Shown here: piece after piece, positions 45,801 to 57,660 of the stretch
Layout: each line of letters opens with the position of its first letter
Position numbering within the stretch: the stretch's first letter is position 1
Origin: Sipunculus nudus
Lineage: Eukaryota; Annelida; Sipuncula; Golfingiida; Sipunculidae
DNA length: 64,000 nt
Reading direction: 5' to 3'
Assembly (NCBI GenBank): GCA_026874595.1
Contig: CM049317.1
Span: 1,107,108 to 1,171,107 of the forward strand
Translations under genes and position numbers: made by a program
The notes under the pieces: model-generated
Databases searched by the model: none
What the model saw: only the letters and a program-made list of their open reading frames with translations
What the model was told of the DNA's origin: nothing

Positions 45801-48783
45801 AACTTAAAAGATATAGCCATAAACTTTAAAAAAGGACTTATTGCAGCCATATATTTTATTAACTCTTAAGCATTATTTATGAACTAAGATGTTTTGGAAT
45901 AGATTTATTAGCAATAAATTACTCTGGTACACAAGAGGTCAGGTCACAGGTTAGGTCATGGGTGACCAGAGTTCATGCCTCAGCAACATGGCTGTGTCAG
46001 TGATGGTCTTCTGCTCTTCTCTTCATGATAAAATGCTGTTATATCATATATAACATAAACAGAACACTCCGCATGTATGGAAACTGACAAATAAAGGATA
46101 TAACGGTAGAGTTAACATAGTTTAAGCTGCATCTTATTCGTTCCTCCTGATATATCAGAAGGGCCGCTACGATATTTTGTAAGTACACATTCGAGGCTGA
46201 GAATAGCCCGGGTCTGCCGGTGTGTAATTCTCAGACTTGCACCAAGGCTAGGCGAGGTTATAACGCGCGGGCTGTAAGGCGAGGGTCTATCACATCGGCT
46301 GTACGACGTGGGTTTACACACGGGCTGTGGTTATCATATAGAGTGGCGATGAATTATATATTAAGTGAAGGAGGATATTTTCTTGTCAGGTCCTGATTGA
46401 TAGAGTATAGATAATATAAACTGTGTCAAAAAGGAGATTCTATGCATGATAACCATATGAAGGTGGATTGTATTCAATTATATTAACCTGATCCCCTTGA
46501 GCATTATGATTAAGACATGATAGTAAGCCATGGCGCAAGGTCAGTTCCCAGAATATTTACCAATGAATCATGTTTCTCTGAGAAACGACCAGGTTACCTC
46601 ACAATACAAATACCTCTCTAATAACGACCAGGTACTTCTCCTTACAAACACCTCTCTGATAACGACAAGGTAACCTCTCCATACAAACACCTCTCTGATA
46701 ACGACCAGATTCCCACTCCATACAAATACCTTTCTGATAATGATCAGGTTACCTCAATACAAATATCTCTCTGATAATGACCTAGTAACCTCTTAACAGA
46801 AATACCTCTGATAACGATCAAGTGACCTCACAATGCATTACCTCTCTGATAATGAACAGGTTACCACTCCATACAAATACCTCTCTGATAACGACAAGGT
46901 AACCTCTCTATACAAACACCTCTCTGATAACCACAAGTTAACCTCTGGCATACAAACACCTCTCTGATAACGACAAGGTCACCTCACAATACAAATACCT
47001 CTCTGGTAACGACCTGGTTACCACCCCATACGAATAACATCTGATAATAATCAAGTTAGCTCTCAATACAAATACCCTCTCTGATAACGAACAGGTAACC
47101 TCACAATACAAATACCTCTCTGGTAACGACCTGGTTACCACCCCATACGAATAACATCTGATAATAATCAAGTTAGCTCTCAATACAAATACCCTCTCTG
47201 ATAACGAACAGGTAACCTCACAATACAAATACCTCTCTGATAACGACAAGGTAAACTCTCAATACAAACAACTCTGTGATAACGACCAGATTCCCACTCC
47301 ATACAAATACCTTTCTGATAATGATCAGGTTACCTCACAATACAAATATCTCTCTGATAACGACAAGGTAACCTCTCCATACAAACACCTCTCTGATAAC
47401 GACCAGATTCCCACTCCATACAAATACCTTTCTGATAACGAACAGGTAACCTCACAATACAAATACCTCTCTGATAACGACAAGGTAACCTCTCCATACA
47501 AACACCTCTCTGATAACGACCAGATTCCCACTCCATACAAATACCTTTCTGATAATGATCAGGTTACCTCACAATACAAATATCTCTCTGATAATGACCT
47601 AGTAACCTCTTAACAGAAATACCTCTGATAACGATCAAGTGACCTCACAATGCATTACCTCTCTGATAATGAACAGGTTACCACTCCATACAAACACCTC
47701 TCTGATAACGACCTGGTAACCTCTCTATACAAACACCTCTCTGATAACCACAAGTTAACCTCTGGCATACAAACACCTCTCTGATAACGACAAGGTCACC
47801 TCACAATACAAATACCTCTCTGGTAACGACCTGGTTACCACCCCATACGAATAACATCTGATAATAATCAAGTTAGCTCTCAATACATATACCCTCTCTG
47901 ATAACGAACAGGTAACCTCACAATACAAATACCTCTCTGGTAACGACCTGGTTACCACCCCATACGAATAACATCTGATAATAATCAAGTTAGCTCTCAA
48001 TACAAATACCTTTTGATAACGACCAGGTAACATCTCTATACAAACACCTCTCTGATAACCACAAGTTAACCTCTGGCATACAAACACCTCTCTGATAACG
48101 ACAAGGTAAACTCTCAATACAAACAACTCTGTGATAACGACCAGGTAAAATCTCCAAACAAACCCCGCTTTGATAACGATAAGATTAACCCTCCATACAA
48201 ACACCTGTTTGAAACGACTATTTAACCTCACTCGTATAAATACATCTCTATTAAAGCAGCTAACGTCAGTAATTTTTTAGTATCACCTGTATTTGTGCCT
48301 TCCTTTTCATTGTTTGCGAATTATAAATGACTTATCAGCTAATACAATATTTTTGTGGATATTTGACAGAACGCTCTGTTCTGGGAGTGTTTTTGGAAGC
48401 CGAGTGACAGTGAGTGGCAGCTGCCTGATTTGGCGGACCGTGTGCGGGATCTCCTGGTCAGCCTGGAGCAGCGAGTCCGATACGGGCACATGCCGATGTT
48501 CTTTAACCCTGAGGTCAATCTGCTGGTCGACGTTCCTGATGAAGCGCTACAACAGTTCCATGTCTGTCTCCAACGATTCAAAAAGTCCCCGCTCTCAGTG
48601 TTGTGCGATGATTCACACGTGACCCAATGTCATTGTAATTCAGAGAATTGTGGAGATGTAGCAACAAAAGCGGCATCTATTGGTCGAGTTCTGAGTGATT
48701 ACTCGGGCATGGTCGCCTGGGTGCTGGTTGCTCTGGCTCTTGTTTTATATGGGTATTTGTATATTAAATTAAAAATGAAATGA
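42375..48783 (+). CDS. Gene B: Mab-21 / cGAS-like receptor family protein with C-terminal membrane helix (3 exons, 436 aa)
   Basis: Joining 42375-42861, 43358-43767 and 48370-48783 gives 436 residues. The catalytic signature is intact: GSS at 59-61, E72 and D74 in DEYDVNV, and D197 in IYIDFAP. The C-terminal Mab-21 domain follows (WYVSYAEGE, LRILKTLNTQYW, FFNPEVNLL). Residues 378-393 hold four Cys and two His, and residues 413-430 form a hydrophobic helix followed by YIKLKMK. This suggests a tail-anchored, cytosol-facing enzyme on an internal membrane, which is inference. By eye it is about half identical to gene A, with the same intron positions and phases, so the pair arose by tandem duplication. 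No signal peptide is visible. A kappaB-like site and a TATA box lie upstream. A possible poly(A) signal AATAAA is at 49191. Confidence 0.9.
43130..43312 (-). mobile_element. MITE-like repeat in gene B intron 1
   Basis: The right end GGTCGTTAAGCGAGGTTTTA and the left end TTTACGACCACC are loosely inverted. The phrase 'gtggtcgtTAAGCGAGGTTTTACT' type end is common in short DNA transposons of marine invertebrates (from memory). Confidence 0.4.
43358..43767 (+). CDS. Gene B exon 2 (third catalytic Asp and Mab-21 C-terminal domain)
   Basis: The acceptor ATGATTGCAG ends at 43357 and the donor AAG|GTACTG begins at 43768. The exon is 410 nt, the same as in gene A. It contains IYIDFAPSIH, GINLVAKRD and SSYILK. 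A 27-bp tandem array begins within about 10 bp of the donor. Confidence 0.9.
43776..44285 (-). repeat. 27-bp tandem array, left arm (inverted)
   Basis: About 19 units of the 27-bp motif in the orientation CCCGTGTGTTGTACCCACGT. It begins about 8 bp after the gene B exon 2 donor. At 44285 the array flips orientation. Confidence 0.9.
44286..45424 (+). repeat. 27-bp tandem array, right arm
   Basis: About 42 units of GGTGTACTACGTGGGTACAA plus CACACGG. This is the reverse complement of the left arm, making a palindromic array with a stem potential of about 500 bp. A stray degenerate unit lies at 46255-46330. Confidence 0.9.
45425..46555. other. Gene B intron 2, between the two arrays
   Basis: AT-rich with one stray fragment of the 27-bp array (46255-46330, sharing CGGGCTGTAAGGCGAGGGT with the array end at 45416). 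Nothing else is recognised. Confidence 0.5.
46560..48245 (+). repeat. 39-bp tandem array with higher-order structure in gene B intron 2
   Basis: The unit is ACCTCTCTGATAACGACAAG then GTAACCTCACAATACAAAT, about 43 copies, ending about 125 bp before exon 3. A multi-unit block (CTCTGGCATACAAACACC ... CCACCCCATACGAATAACA) recurs at about 46945-47215 and 47755-48010. This shows higher-order duplication. Confidence 0.9.
48370..48783 (+). CDS. Gene B exon 3 (C-terminal helices and membrane anchor)
   Basis: The acceptor ATATTTGACAG ends at 48369 and the exon opens AAC GCT CTG TTC TGG (NALFW), matching gene A. It runs 137 codons to TGA. The last 25 residues are a single hydrophobic helix (MVAWVLVALALVLYGYLY) and a short Lys-rich end, absent from gene A. 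Confidence 0.9.
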   Translation, partial: NALFWECFWKPSDSEWQLPDLADRVRDLLVSLEQRVRYGHMPMFFNPEVNLLVDVPDEALQQFHVCLQRFKKSPLSVLCDDSHVTQCHCNSENCGDVATKAASIGRVLSDYSGMVAWVLVALALVLYGYLYIKLKMK

Positions 48784-50205
48784 GTTCTGCTTAACTTTCA
48801 TTCAAGACAGTATATGCTATACGCTAAATACAGATTTTGATAATCAGTAAAACTGAAATTGGACTTTTTTTTACACAGGATTCTAAAATATCTCTGCCTG
48901 CATGGGAACGGGTATTTTCTGTGAATTATACAGATCTTGATGCATGATCTGCACTAGGCCACTGATCAGGTTAGTAGTCCGAATTAAAGGCGGTCTACAG
49001 TAGTTCGGTTACCTTAAATCCGGTTTACAAGTAAATTGGTTCCTGGTGCGCACAAGCAAATCTGTTTCTTGTCTGCGCGAGGCCAGTCTTGTTACCATTT
49101 GGCCTAATCCTTCCCGCGCAAAAGCATTTTTTTTTTTCAGCAGAGTAAAATTGATCAACAAGCAAGTGACAGGGAACTCACATTTAATCGAATAAAACGA
49201 TTTAGGCTTTTGTAATTTAACTACAGTGAGGAGGCAAAGCTTACTTACATGAAGTTTAGTGCAGTCTGATTCAGGTGCCAATCAAGTGCGGATAAGGCCT
49301 ATTTGACACCCCTGATCTGCAGCGAGGTTGCTCAGATTATTATTGGATAAACATACAATGTCTTAATAAACTGTCATCTCAGTGTTAATGTTAAAGTAAG
49401 GCCTGTGTTAGTAAATACGCCACTAAATATAGAATTGTTGTATGAAGTTTAGTTTTTAGCGTTGGGATCATAAACATCTTTGTACGAATGTTACAGCATT
49501 AGCGACATACACAACACCAGCTCCCACAGGAATTGGAGCACCCCCGTGCGGCTGCAACGAATAACTTCGCGTGACGTTGGCTCTGATCACTTTTAAGATT
49601 TATCGACATAAAACAAATAATGCCCTTGAAATGAGGTTTAGATATTCGTTTTCATCTCAAACATAAACACCTTAGACATACTGTTCCAAACAAGCATATC
49701 ATGGTCATGGCAACCTTAACGGCGTACCAGCGTTTGTGCCGCCCGGGATATCGTATAAATTGCCGCCCCTCTCACTGAAACTTACAGACCAAGACAATGT
49801 GTGGAGAAATATCATATCAAATTTCATTGTTATATTGAATTCTTTTACAGGGAATTTTTCGCAACACTTTGAATAGAAGTTGCATAATCTTGACAACTTC
49901 TACAATTAAAAAATCGACTTAAAAGTTAGTTTTCGTAAATCAAAAGATGACTTGAAACAAATACATATCATTATGAAGTGCACAGACTAGAATTATTGTA
50001 ACAAAGAAAGAAAATATTTAGGCTACACTTTAGGATACACATAAAATGTGGTAACTGAATTGTTCATGAACACAAGATTTATGTTTAGCTTAAATTAAAC
50101 ATGGTTAACCTTCATTTGGTGAGCGTTATTCAATTCTCGATGTATATAATTACCTTGTCACTCCTATAATTCCACCTCTTTTATTGCATATTGCAGCAAG
50201 GCACC
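48784..50205. other. 3' flank of gene B, nothing recognised
   Basis: AATAAA at 49191 is a possible polyadenylation signal for gene B. The rest is AT-rich with short ORFs only. Confidence 0.45.
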
Positions 50206-50211
50206 TGTACG

Positions 50212-50440
50212 TTAGTGGGTGGTTATTTTATGAGCTATGTTTGTACGCGGGTGGTTATTTTATGAGCTATGTTTGTACGCGGGTGGTTATTTTATGAGCT
50301 ATGTTTGTACGCGGTTGGTTATTTTATGAGCTATGTTTGTACGCGGGTGGTTATTTTATGAGCTATGTTTGTACGCGGGTGGTTATTTTATGAGCTATGT
50401 TTGTACGCGGGTGGTTATTTTATGAGCTATGTTTGTACAA
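50212..50440 (+). repeat. 32-bp tandem repeat, about seven copies
   Basis: Near-identical units of GCGGGTGGTTATTTTATGAG followed by CTATGTTTGTAC. Confidence 0.93.
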
Positions 50441-50823
50441 GGGATGTTTTATGTTTTTAGATATGATATCAAATGTCTGCATAAAGTGATATTTTTGTTT
50501 AATGATAATATCCACAAAGTAAAACCTTTAGTTTTTTTCATTTATGACTGAGTTATTTTGTTTCTGTACTTTCCTGTAGAGTTCCTGTATAAGGCCGATA
50601 TAACTTTATTTTTTTCAAAAAAGGTAACGCTAATACTTGATATTTATATTAGCATTGCACATAGTGGCCAGGAAGGAATCAACCCCCCCCCCCGGGACAT
50701 CTTAAAAATGAAACATTGTAGGGTGAAAGATTGTTGTTTTAAAAAAGATAGCCCAAAGTCAATCTGTAACGACTGGTAAAATAGGGGCGTAGCCAGAATT
50801 GAGGGAGGGGAGGGGGCCATAAT

Positions 50824-50916
50824 CAGTGGCGGAGCCAGAAATTCGAGGGGGGGGGGGGCGCTAATATGCATGTATGGGTGCTCTGACAACAGTTATATAT
50901 ACGTGTATATATCCAC

Positions 50917-50964
<48 letters not shown>

Positions 50965-51730
50965 CTATTAATAATTATATTATTATTACTATACGTTATA
51001 TATTTTAGTGTAGGAAAATTTTATTTTATTTTTTATTTTCAATGATGAATCATGGTTTCATTAAGGTTAGTTACAGGTACATGGGCTATCCCCCTCCCAT
51101 ATTTGGACATATATTTAGATATGCAATGTAAAGAGGTCATTTTGAGGCAATTTTCACAAAAAAATGAGGAATTCCTGTTCCTAAAAAACTGTTCCCTTAT
51201 GTCTTTGCGTTATGTAGTAAACTGTAGAGAGGTTCAATATTTAATATTTATATTTCTTCGAATAAGGATATAAAATTTCAATCTTTTTTCAAACAAGTCA
51301 ATGGCGTAAAGGCGCATTTACATTTGTAACTTGCAAAATATTATCTTTTAAATGTTATGCTCGGGAGTGAAATAACTGTTATGTTGAAGTACTATGTTAA
51401 ACTTTACCGGGTTTCTTTGTCTCGACAGCATTCAAGACTCCTAAGAGCACAGACCGCGAGTTCGAATACTGGTATCACCAGAGCCGTGAGATTGTTCACG
51501 TTCGACCCCAACCAGGGCTTGTTGTTCAGCAGTTGTTCTGCAGCGCTTCCTAAATATCCTTATACTCCACTAATAAATTTGAAATTAATAAACTGCAGAT
51601 AACTTTAATAAAATCTAATTTATAATTAATAAAAAAAATATGAAAACGAAAAATAATCACGAAAATTGGGATATTAAATAAAATGAGAGATATTGCAGCT
51701 CAACAAGGGGCCCCTCTAGATCCGCCACTG
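50824..51730. mobile_element. hAT-like terminal-inverted-repeat element, 0.9 kb
   Basis: The left end CAGTGGCGGAGCCAGAAATT and the right end CTCTAGATCCGCCACTG are inverted copies of a CAGTGGCGGA(T/G)C terminus typical of hAT-like elements. A G-run follows the left end. I see no transposase and no clear 8-bp target duplication. A further left end of this family is at 58550 (CAGTGGGGGATCCAGAAATT). Confidence 0.5.
51425..51545 (+). mobile_element. Possible SINE fragment with tRNA B-box-like motif
   Basis: GACCGCGAGTTCGAATACTG contains a B-box-like GAGTTCGAATA, preceded by AAGAGCACAG. The tail CACGTTCGACCCCAACCAGG resembles a SINE body. It is short and the A box is unclear. Confidence 0.3.
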
Positions 51731-52925
51731 ATAGAAAAGGCAATTTAATGCATATATATGTGTATATATAACTGAGGGTTATTATCCCCGCAGTGACATA
51801 GGCGATATGAGAAGAAACATTTTTTAATGTACATATAATTTTGAGTTTTTACTGACTTCCACCGAGGTTGGACCGAGCACAGCCGAACTGCCTTCGGCAA
51901 TGACCGGAATGCGTGCATCGTGGTCACTCAACCTCAAACACTTTTAAGGACTATTGTTTATATGAATAACGCTTGCTTTCACTGAGGGATTGTAGCATGT
52001 CTAGCCTTATATTTGAACGAGGCTCTCACCCACGTGCTTGGTCAGTAAAAGAGATAAACACGTTTCTCGCTTTATGAAATGGAGTGTTCAACCCAGGAGT
52101 ATGAATGACAAAACTTAATTCAATGATCCAATATCAGGAATAGGGTTGGGGTGGGGTAGATTGGTGGCGGGGGTTTCAGGCCTCAAAATTTGTCTGATAC
52201 GATGAAAAAAGGATGCGGTTGCTTAAATGGGATCCTCTGCATGGAGTCCCATTGGGTCCGCTTCTGCTACTTACGAGGTATGCATATTTCTTTTTCTTTC
52301 TTCAGAACCTCATTTCGGTTCGCAAAGTAAACATCATCAGGTTTTCAAGGTAAACATATCGAGGTATGAATTTCTTGCTACGAGATTAGCGCCACAAAAT
52401 TAATGTAAAAAATATATATACATATCTTATTGAGACAGTATCCCTCTGAAAACCTATATTTTCTGTTAACTTTTAGAATAAAAAATGAGCCAACATTCCA
52501 AATCTCAGTTAATATTGTTACGGAACATAATATAAACAGATCACTTATGCGTAATGAACACAAATTTTGTAATGGAGATAGAAAAAATCAGATTCTGTAA
52601 CACTAGGCAGCGGGAAATGTCTAGGTGAATGAATCAAGAAATCAGTGTTTTTTTTTGTTAACAAATAACTATAATTTATTCCTAAAACAACCCCAACAAT
52701 ACAAAACACTAAATCAATACAATTATACAGTAAAACAGCGGTATAGCAACAAGTCAATACAATCACAGAAAGATAATGGTACAATACCTTAATACCAACA
52801 GTGTCACCAAAATAAGTCCTTTGATTGTAAGCTCTCGGAGAATGACAGTCCAGTGGAAAGTTCTTGCAACAACACAGAATGTAAACTGAAGTCCAAATAT
52901 ATAAAATTCAGGAAGGTTCTTGAAA
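51731..52925. other. Intergenic, nothing recognised
   Basis: AT-rich sequence with only short ORFs. Confidence 0.5.
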
Positions 52926-55056
52926 TCTATATATTATTAGCGTAAGGCGATTTTTGTGATTTTCCGTATCTTCTCTGATACCACCGTGCGGATTGCCGTG
53001 ATTTTCGACCCACATATGCTCTGGGTTTGTCCGAAGAGATTCCACCCACTTTTATTTGCAATATTTGCGTATTACGTGCATAATTTAAAATTTATTATTT
53101 GCTCTCCCGCGGGTGCCTCTTTTCTTTACGTCTTTGGGCCCGGTAACACAATGGCCATAGAGTGTGTGATGGCGGGACAGTTTTACTCCCGGGGGCCCTA
53201 TCTGGGGTTTTCTTATATTTCGAGGTGACCCGCCCGAAATAATCCCCATTCGTGATCCCTTCTCAAAAGGCAACCTCTGCGCAGCAAAAAGGTCTATTGT
53301 GCACAAGAGGAGAATGCTTAAAAGGGGGATCTTTTAAAGGATGAAAATTTTCCGAACGGTAGTGATTGCAGGGCAGTGTGTAAAACCCGGACCCCACGGT
53401 CCCCTAACCCCGAAAACCAATTTCCTCATTTTTCATCATTGAAACCGAGAAAACCACTATTGCTGATGAAAAACAGAGCAAAGTCCCTAAATATTGCAGC
53501 TTTGAAAATGACCGATTCACTGAAAGATTTAAGTTTACAAAAACATTTCGATGAAGATGGACCTCATTTAACTTGACTTTGCTGACTGTTCCATTTTGAC
53601 GGACAGTAACCACCGCTCATATTTTTGACTGAAAGAGGAATAAAATAGCTTTCATGTCACACACTAAATATAATTTTTGTTTTATTTTAAATGAAAATTT
53701 AATAGTGCGGGCACACTGGGGGAAATTTATTCGATGTGCACTAACAGTCGTTGCGGACCCGAGACTGATAATTCCGAGCCCTTCCACATAACAAAAGGTT
53801 TCGTGTTCCATTCATACCAACCATGCAATTTAAAGTTGGCAATAATATAAATTCCGAAAGGAAATGTTGATTACTTGCATTTCAAGCAACTATAGGTTTC
53901 AAAATAATGATTTTGTAAATGTTTTTAATTATTGTACTTTTTAAAAAGCAACACAAATGTAATAAATAGCATGTATAAAATTATGAATAAAAACTGAGAC
54001 ATAAAAATGTAAAAATACAAATAATAACGCAATAATAAACCACATGGGTGTTATAGTTAAACGTGATGTGAAAATATGTACTAAAGAAATGGTAATACAA
54101 CGAGTAAACGGGGTCCGTGTAATCTGTGAGGTCCGTGCGCCAGGGTCCGTAAGTGTTAATTATCAATTTTTTTGGTGCAAATCAGACTATTTCTACTAAT
54201 TTTTAACCAAACATAATATTAAATATGTCTTTAATACGTTTATGCTAAAATATCTGGATAAATTACCATGAAAGTTTAAGAATTTCAATTTTTTTCTTGG
54301 GGTCCGGGATCCGGAGTCCGTGGGGTCCGAGTTTTACACACTGCCTGAATGCAGTGATTGTCTCACTGGAAAACATTGGCTTAGCTTTCAAACAGGAAAG
54401 GTCCTTGGGAGTAGGTGATATTTAAAAAATATTTACAGCCTTTATATGTACCATATGACATAATGCTACCACGAACTTTTGCGCAGCGGAATTGCCCGAC
54501 CATGTGAGTGCTCAGTTTTTGTGCCTGATAACGGGAATGCAATTATCGAGAACACGTCTCTTGCAAGATAACAGGTTCCTTTACTGGCGGATTGACGGGG
54601 TCGGAGGGCAACTTTAAATGGCGATGTTCAGCATAATATATTTTCATATAAAAATGACTTTATTTATCACTTCTTCGAAAATTCTCCGGCCAATCGCTTG
54701 GCTTCATTTAGTTTTATGCATAACACCATGCATATAATGAATCTATATATTAATAGCGGAACGCGATTTGTGTGGTCTTCCGTATCTCCTCTGGACATTA
54801 CGGATTGCCATGGTTTTCATCATACATATGCTCCGGGTTTGACACCATTCCACCATTCTAAAGGAACATATTCGTCCAAGTCATCCATACTCCGACACAA
54901 GGTCAACTTAAAAACAGAATACTTATACCAAATGTCAGATTCAAAGAGATCTTATGACGGTAACATTGTACAACCAAGACTTTCATCTATGATAAGCTAT
55001 TTGACATTAGAACTAAATGCTCGCCCCAAACCGTGCGTAGCACGGGTAATTGCTAG
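52926..55056 (+). mobile_element. Non-autonomous Helitron-like element, copy 2 (plus orientation)
   Basis: The 5' end is TCTATATATTATTAGCG at 52926, an internal second 5' end TCTATATATTAATAGCG is at 54742, and the 3' end is the CCGTGC-GTA-GCACGG hairpin (55031-55045), then GGTAATTG and CTAG ending at 55056. It is collinear with copy 1 at 22091-24272 in opposite orientation. No Rep/helicase is encoded. Confidence 0.72.
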
Positions 55057-56107
55057 TATCTATAATTGTCGCAATCGTCGGATAAGATCTTAGAATCTGA
55101 CACGCTTCTGCGTCCGCTGGTATCTGCTCTGCTGTCTGCCCCTTGGTTATAAAAAACAGCCCTTTATATACCTTCACACCCTAAGCCGGGAACCTTCCAC
55201 TTCTCGAACAGTCTACAAAGAACCCTACTCCACAGTAAACACGCGTTTCAGGAATTCTCTAGAAAGAAATAGCCGCGTGTCTCTACACATACCAGGCTAA
55301 TCACGTGACCCACGACCAAGCGTGAAAACTCAAGGCCCACATGACAACGAGTTTTCAACCAGTACGGAATGTAACAACAACACGAGTTACGCCCGTGTCA
55401 CATAATAGAGCACCTGTAACATTATATCTCCCCAACCCCGGTAATAAGCCCGGAATACCGGGTTTATCTGCTAGTATATATAAATAGAACGTCCGCAGAT
55501 CATTTGGTTGGTTCCATTTGCCAGTTTATAATTTCTGAAATAATTGAAATACACAGCAAAAAAAAAAAACCACCAATTAGTTTCCCATAAATCTTTAAAA
55601 GGTCAAAGTTTTACCTATAAATCTGAACATTCTTTTCAGGAATTCCTCATGCCACTTCATTAATCTACTTAACCCAAATGCCCCCCACCCCTCCAGAACA
55701 TTTGCCGCTCGGGATGGACCGCCCCTGCCGCCCCCCTTAGGTCCATAACTGGGCATCCTCTTCGACTGATTCCGAATGGAAATTACCAGTACTTTCTAGA
55801 GACCTCCGCAGTCAGTTGGGCATGCGAGGTCATGACCCCACAGTTTATCCCGAGGAGACGTGTCCTTACTCTACAATAATATTTAACGTTTAAAGGTCCC
55901 TGTGGTGAAAACGAAGTGTTAGATCAGATAAACTGTACAGGGAAGCAAACTCGGTTAGTAGAACTTAAAATTCACTTCTTTAAAACTTAGCTGTATTGTC
56001 CACCGTTGTATGTGAAAACCTGTGATAAACTGCTTTTGTTATTTACCCAACTGTCAACAGATGTAGGGCCCATAAATAACTAAACATTCATTTAATTCTT
56101 GGTTTGT
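55057..56107. other. Intergenic, nothing recognised
   Basis: Moderately AT-rich sequence with no ORF or repeat that I can name. Confidence 0.45.
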
Positions 56108-56159
56108 TATGGAGCCCCTAAAATGACATACGTGATATTTTTTTTTCTGGGTAAATATC

Positions 56160-56305
56160 GCGTTCCCTCGCGATCTTTTCGCGGTCCCTCGCGATCTTTT
56201 CGCGTTCCCTCGCGATAATATCGCGTTCCCTCGCGATAATATCGCGTTCCCTCGCGATCATATCGCGTTCCCTTGCGATCTTTTTCGCGTTCCCTCGCGA
56301 TCTGT
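56160..56305 (-). repeat. 21-bp CpG-rich array, left arm
   Basis: Seven or so units of CGCGTTCCCTCGCGATCTTTT, the reverse complement of the right arm, each with a TCGCGA palindrome. Confidence 0.9.
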
Positions 56306-56706
56306 TCGGCTAGGCTGGTTCCTGCTCCCCTATATCTGGCATACATGCAATATAAATGGACGCGGGAACCAGTACAACAGTTTACTGTGTCTTGTTCTCT
56401 GTGTCTTAAACACCACTACGCTCCAATAAGATACACACTCGATGCCAGGTCAACACAACGATACTTGTATAAGATTAGATTTGTTTCTGATGACAATGAA
56501 TTGCCTTATAGGCAAGAGATATTATATCTGACCAAATGTTGTCAATCATAATCTTCTTTTAAATGATAAAAAAAAAACAAAGGAAGTTTTATTCGATTTT
56601 AGAAATGTGTAATGTAGTAATTAAAATGTGTATCAACAATGTTGGAGTTAAGATTGTTAATAAGTACCTAGCCACAATTATTCAGGATGATCTCAAATCG
56701 TCTGAT

Positions 56707-56709
<3 letters not shown>

Positions 56710-56760
<51 letters not shown>
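56710..56760. repeat. (TA)n microsatellite
   Basis: About 21 TA dinucleotides followed by TG-TA interruptions, within the foldback element. Confidence 0.95.
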
Positions 56761-56950
56761 GCATAAATGTTTTCATTAATTTTTTTTTATATCCTTTTCT
56801 TTTACCTGACATAAAAATCAATATTAGGCCAGATTCTATCAAATACTTAAAATACTGGACACAGTTCATCTTAGATTATTGATACTTCCACTGTCAAAAC
56901 TATATATATATATACATACATAAATATATATAAATATATATAATATATAA

Positions 56951-56952
<2 letters not shown>

Positions 56953-57013
<61 letters not shown>
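56953..57013. repeat. (TA)n microsatellite
   Basis: About 30 TA dinucleotides. Confidence 0.95.
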
Positions 57014-57015
<2 letters not shown>

Positions 57016-57459
57016 CTCATGCCCCACATATCTGCTATTTATTATTATGGGTCCTCGGCCACCCAGAGATATGTGCAAACCGGTGTTTAAGATGATCTAA
57101 TTGATCTGGAAACAATCTAAGACATACTTAAAATAACCGGAATGTCTTAAAATTATTAGATCTGCTATATAGAAATGACGCCTTTGTTGTTGGTCTTATG
57201 ACTTTATTACAGAAACACGATATATCACGTATCCCGATTATATTTAACAATAATGTCATCTTAGAACATACATACATTCATATATTTATCATCTTTCCTT
57301 CTGATATTTCTTCATTTAAAATTGCGGAAAAGTTAACAAATGATTCTCTATTAAAGATTCGCATGAAATAATTCTATGAAACAAAATGTTAACCATTATT
57401 ATTAATTGATGGTTTGTGAGTAATATCTCTCCGAAGATGGTGTAAGAGGTAAATAGACT

Positions 57460-57660
57460 TAGTGGGAAGATCGTGCTCGCCGGCCCTGCTCCGGGGGTTC
57501 GACCCAGCAATGGGATAGATTACGCACCCAGGGCTCGCAAGTGCAGGGGTCACCGGGCCTGGTTACCGCCAGAAAAAAAAACAGGGGAAGCGTACGATAA
57601 TGCCGTGTCACGAAATCCGAAAGCGGAATGGAATTCTGCAGATGTAAATATTAAAATATT
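57460..57660 (+). mobile_element. SINE fragment related to the one at 61058
   Basis: Shares GACCCAGCAATGGG...GATTA, GGGCTCGCAAGTGCAGGGGT, GGGGAAGCGT and CGGAATGGAATTCTGCAGAT in order with the element at 61058. The tRNA-like head is not recognisable. It sits inside the foldback element. Confidence 0.55.

Noticed and set aside
46560-48245. CRISPR array
   Set aside because: Units are contiguous and imperfect with no unique spacers, in an animal nuclear sequence. The same applies to the other tandem arrays.
54698-55093. 131-codon ORF as a gene
   Set aside because: It lies across the 3' part of the Helitron-like element; the equivalent stretch of the other copy does not preserve the frame.
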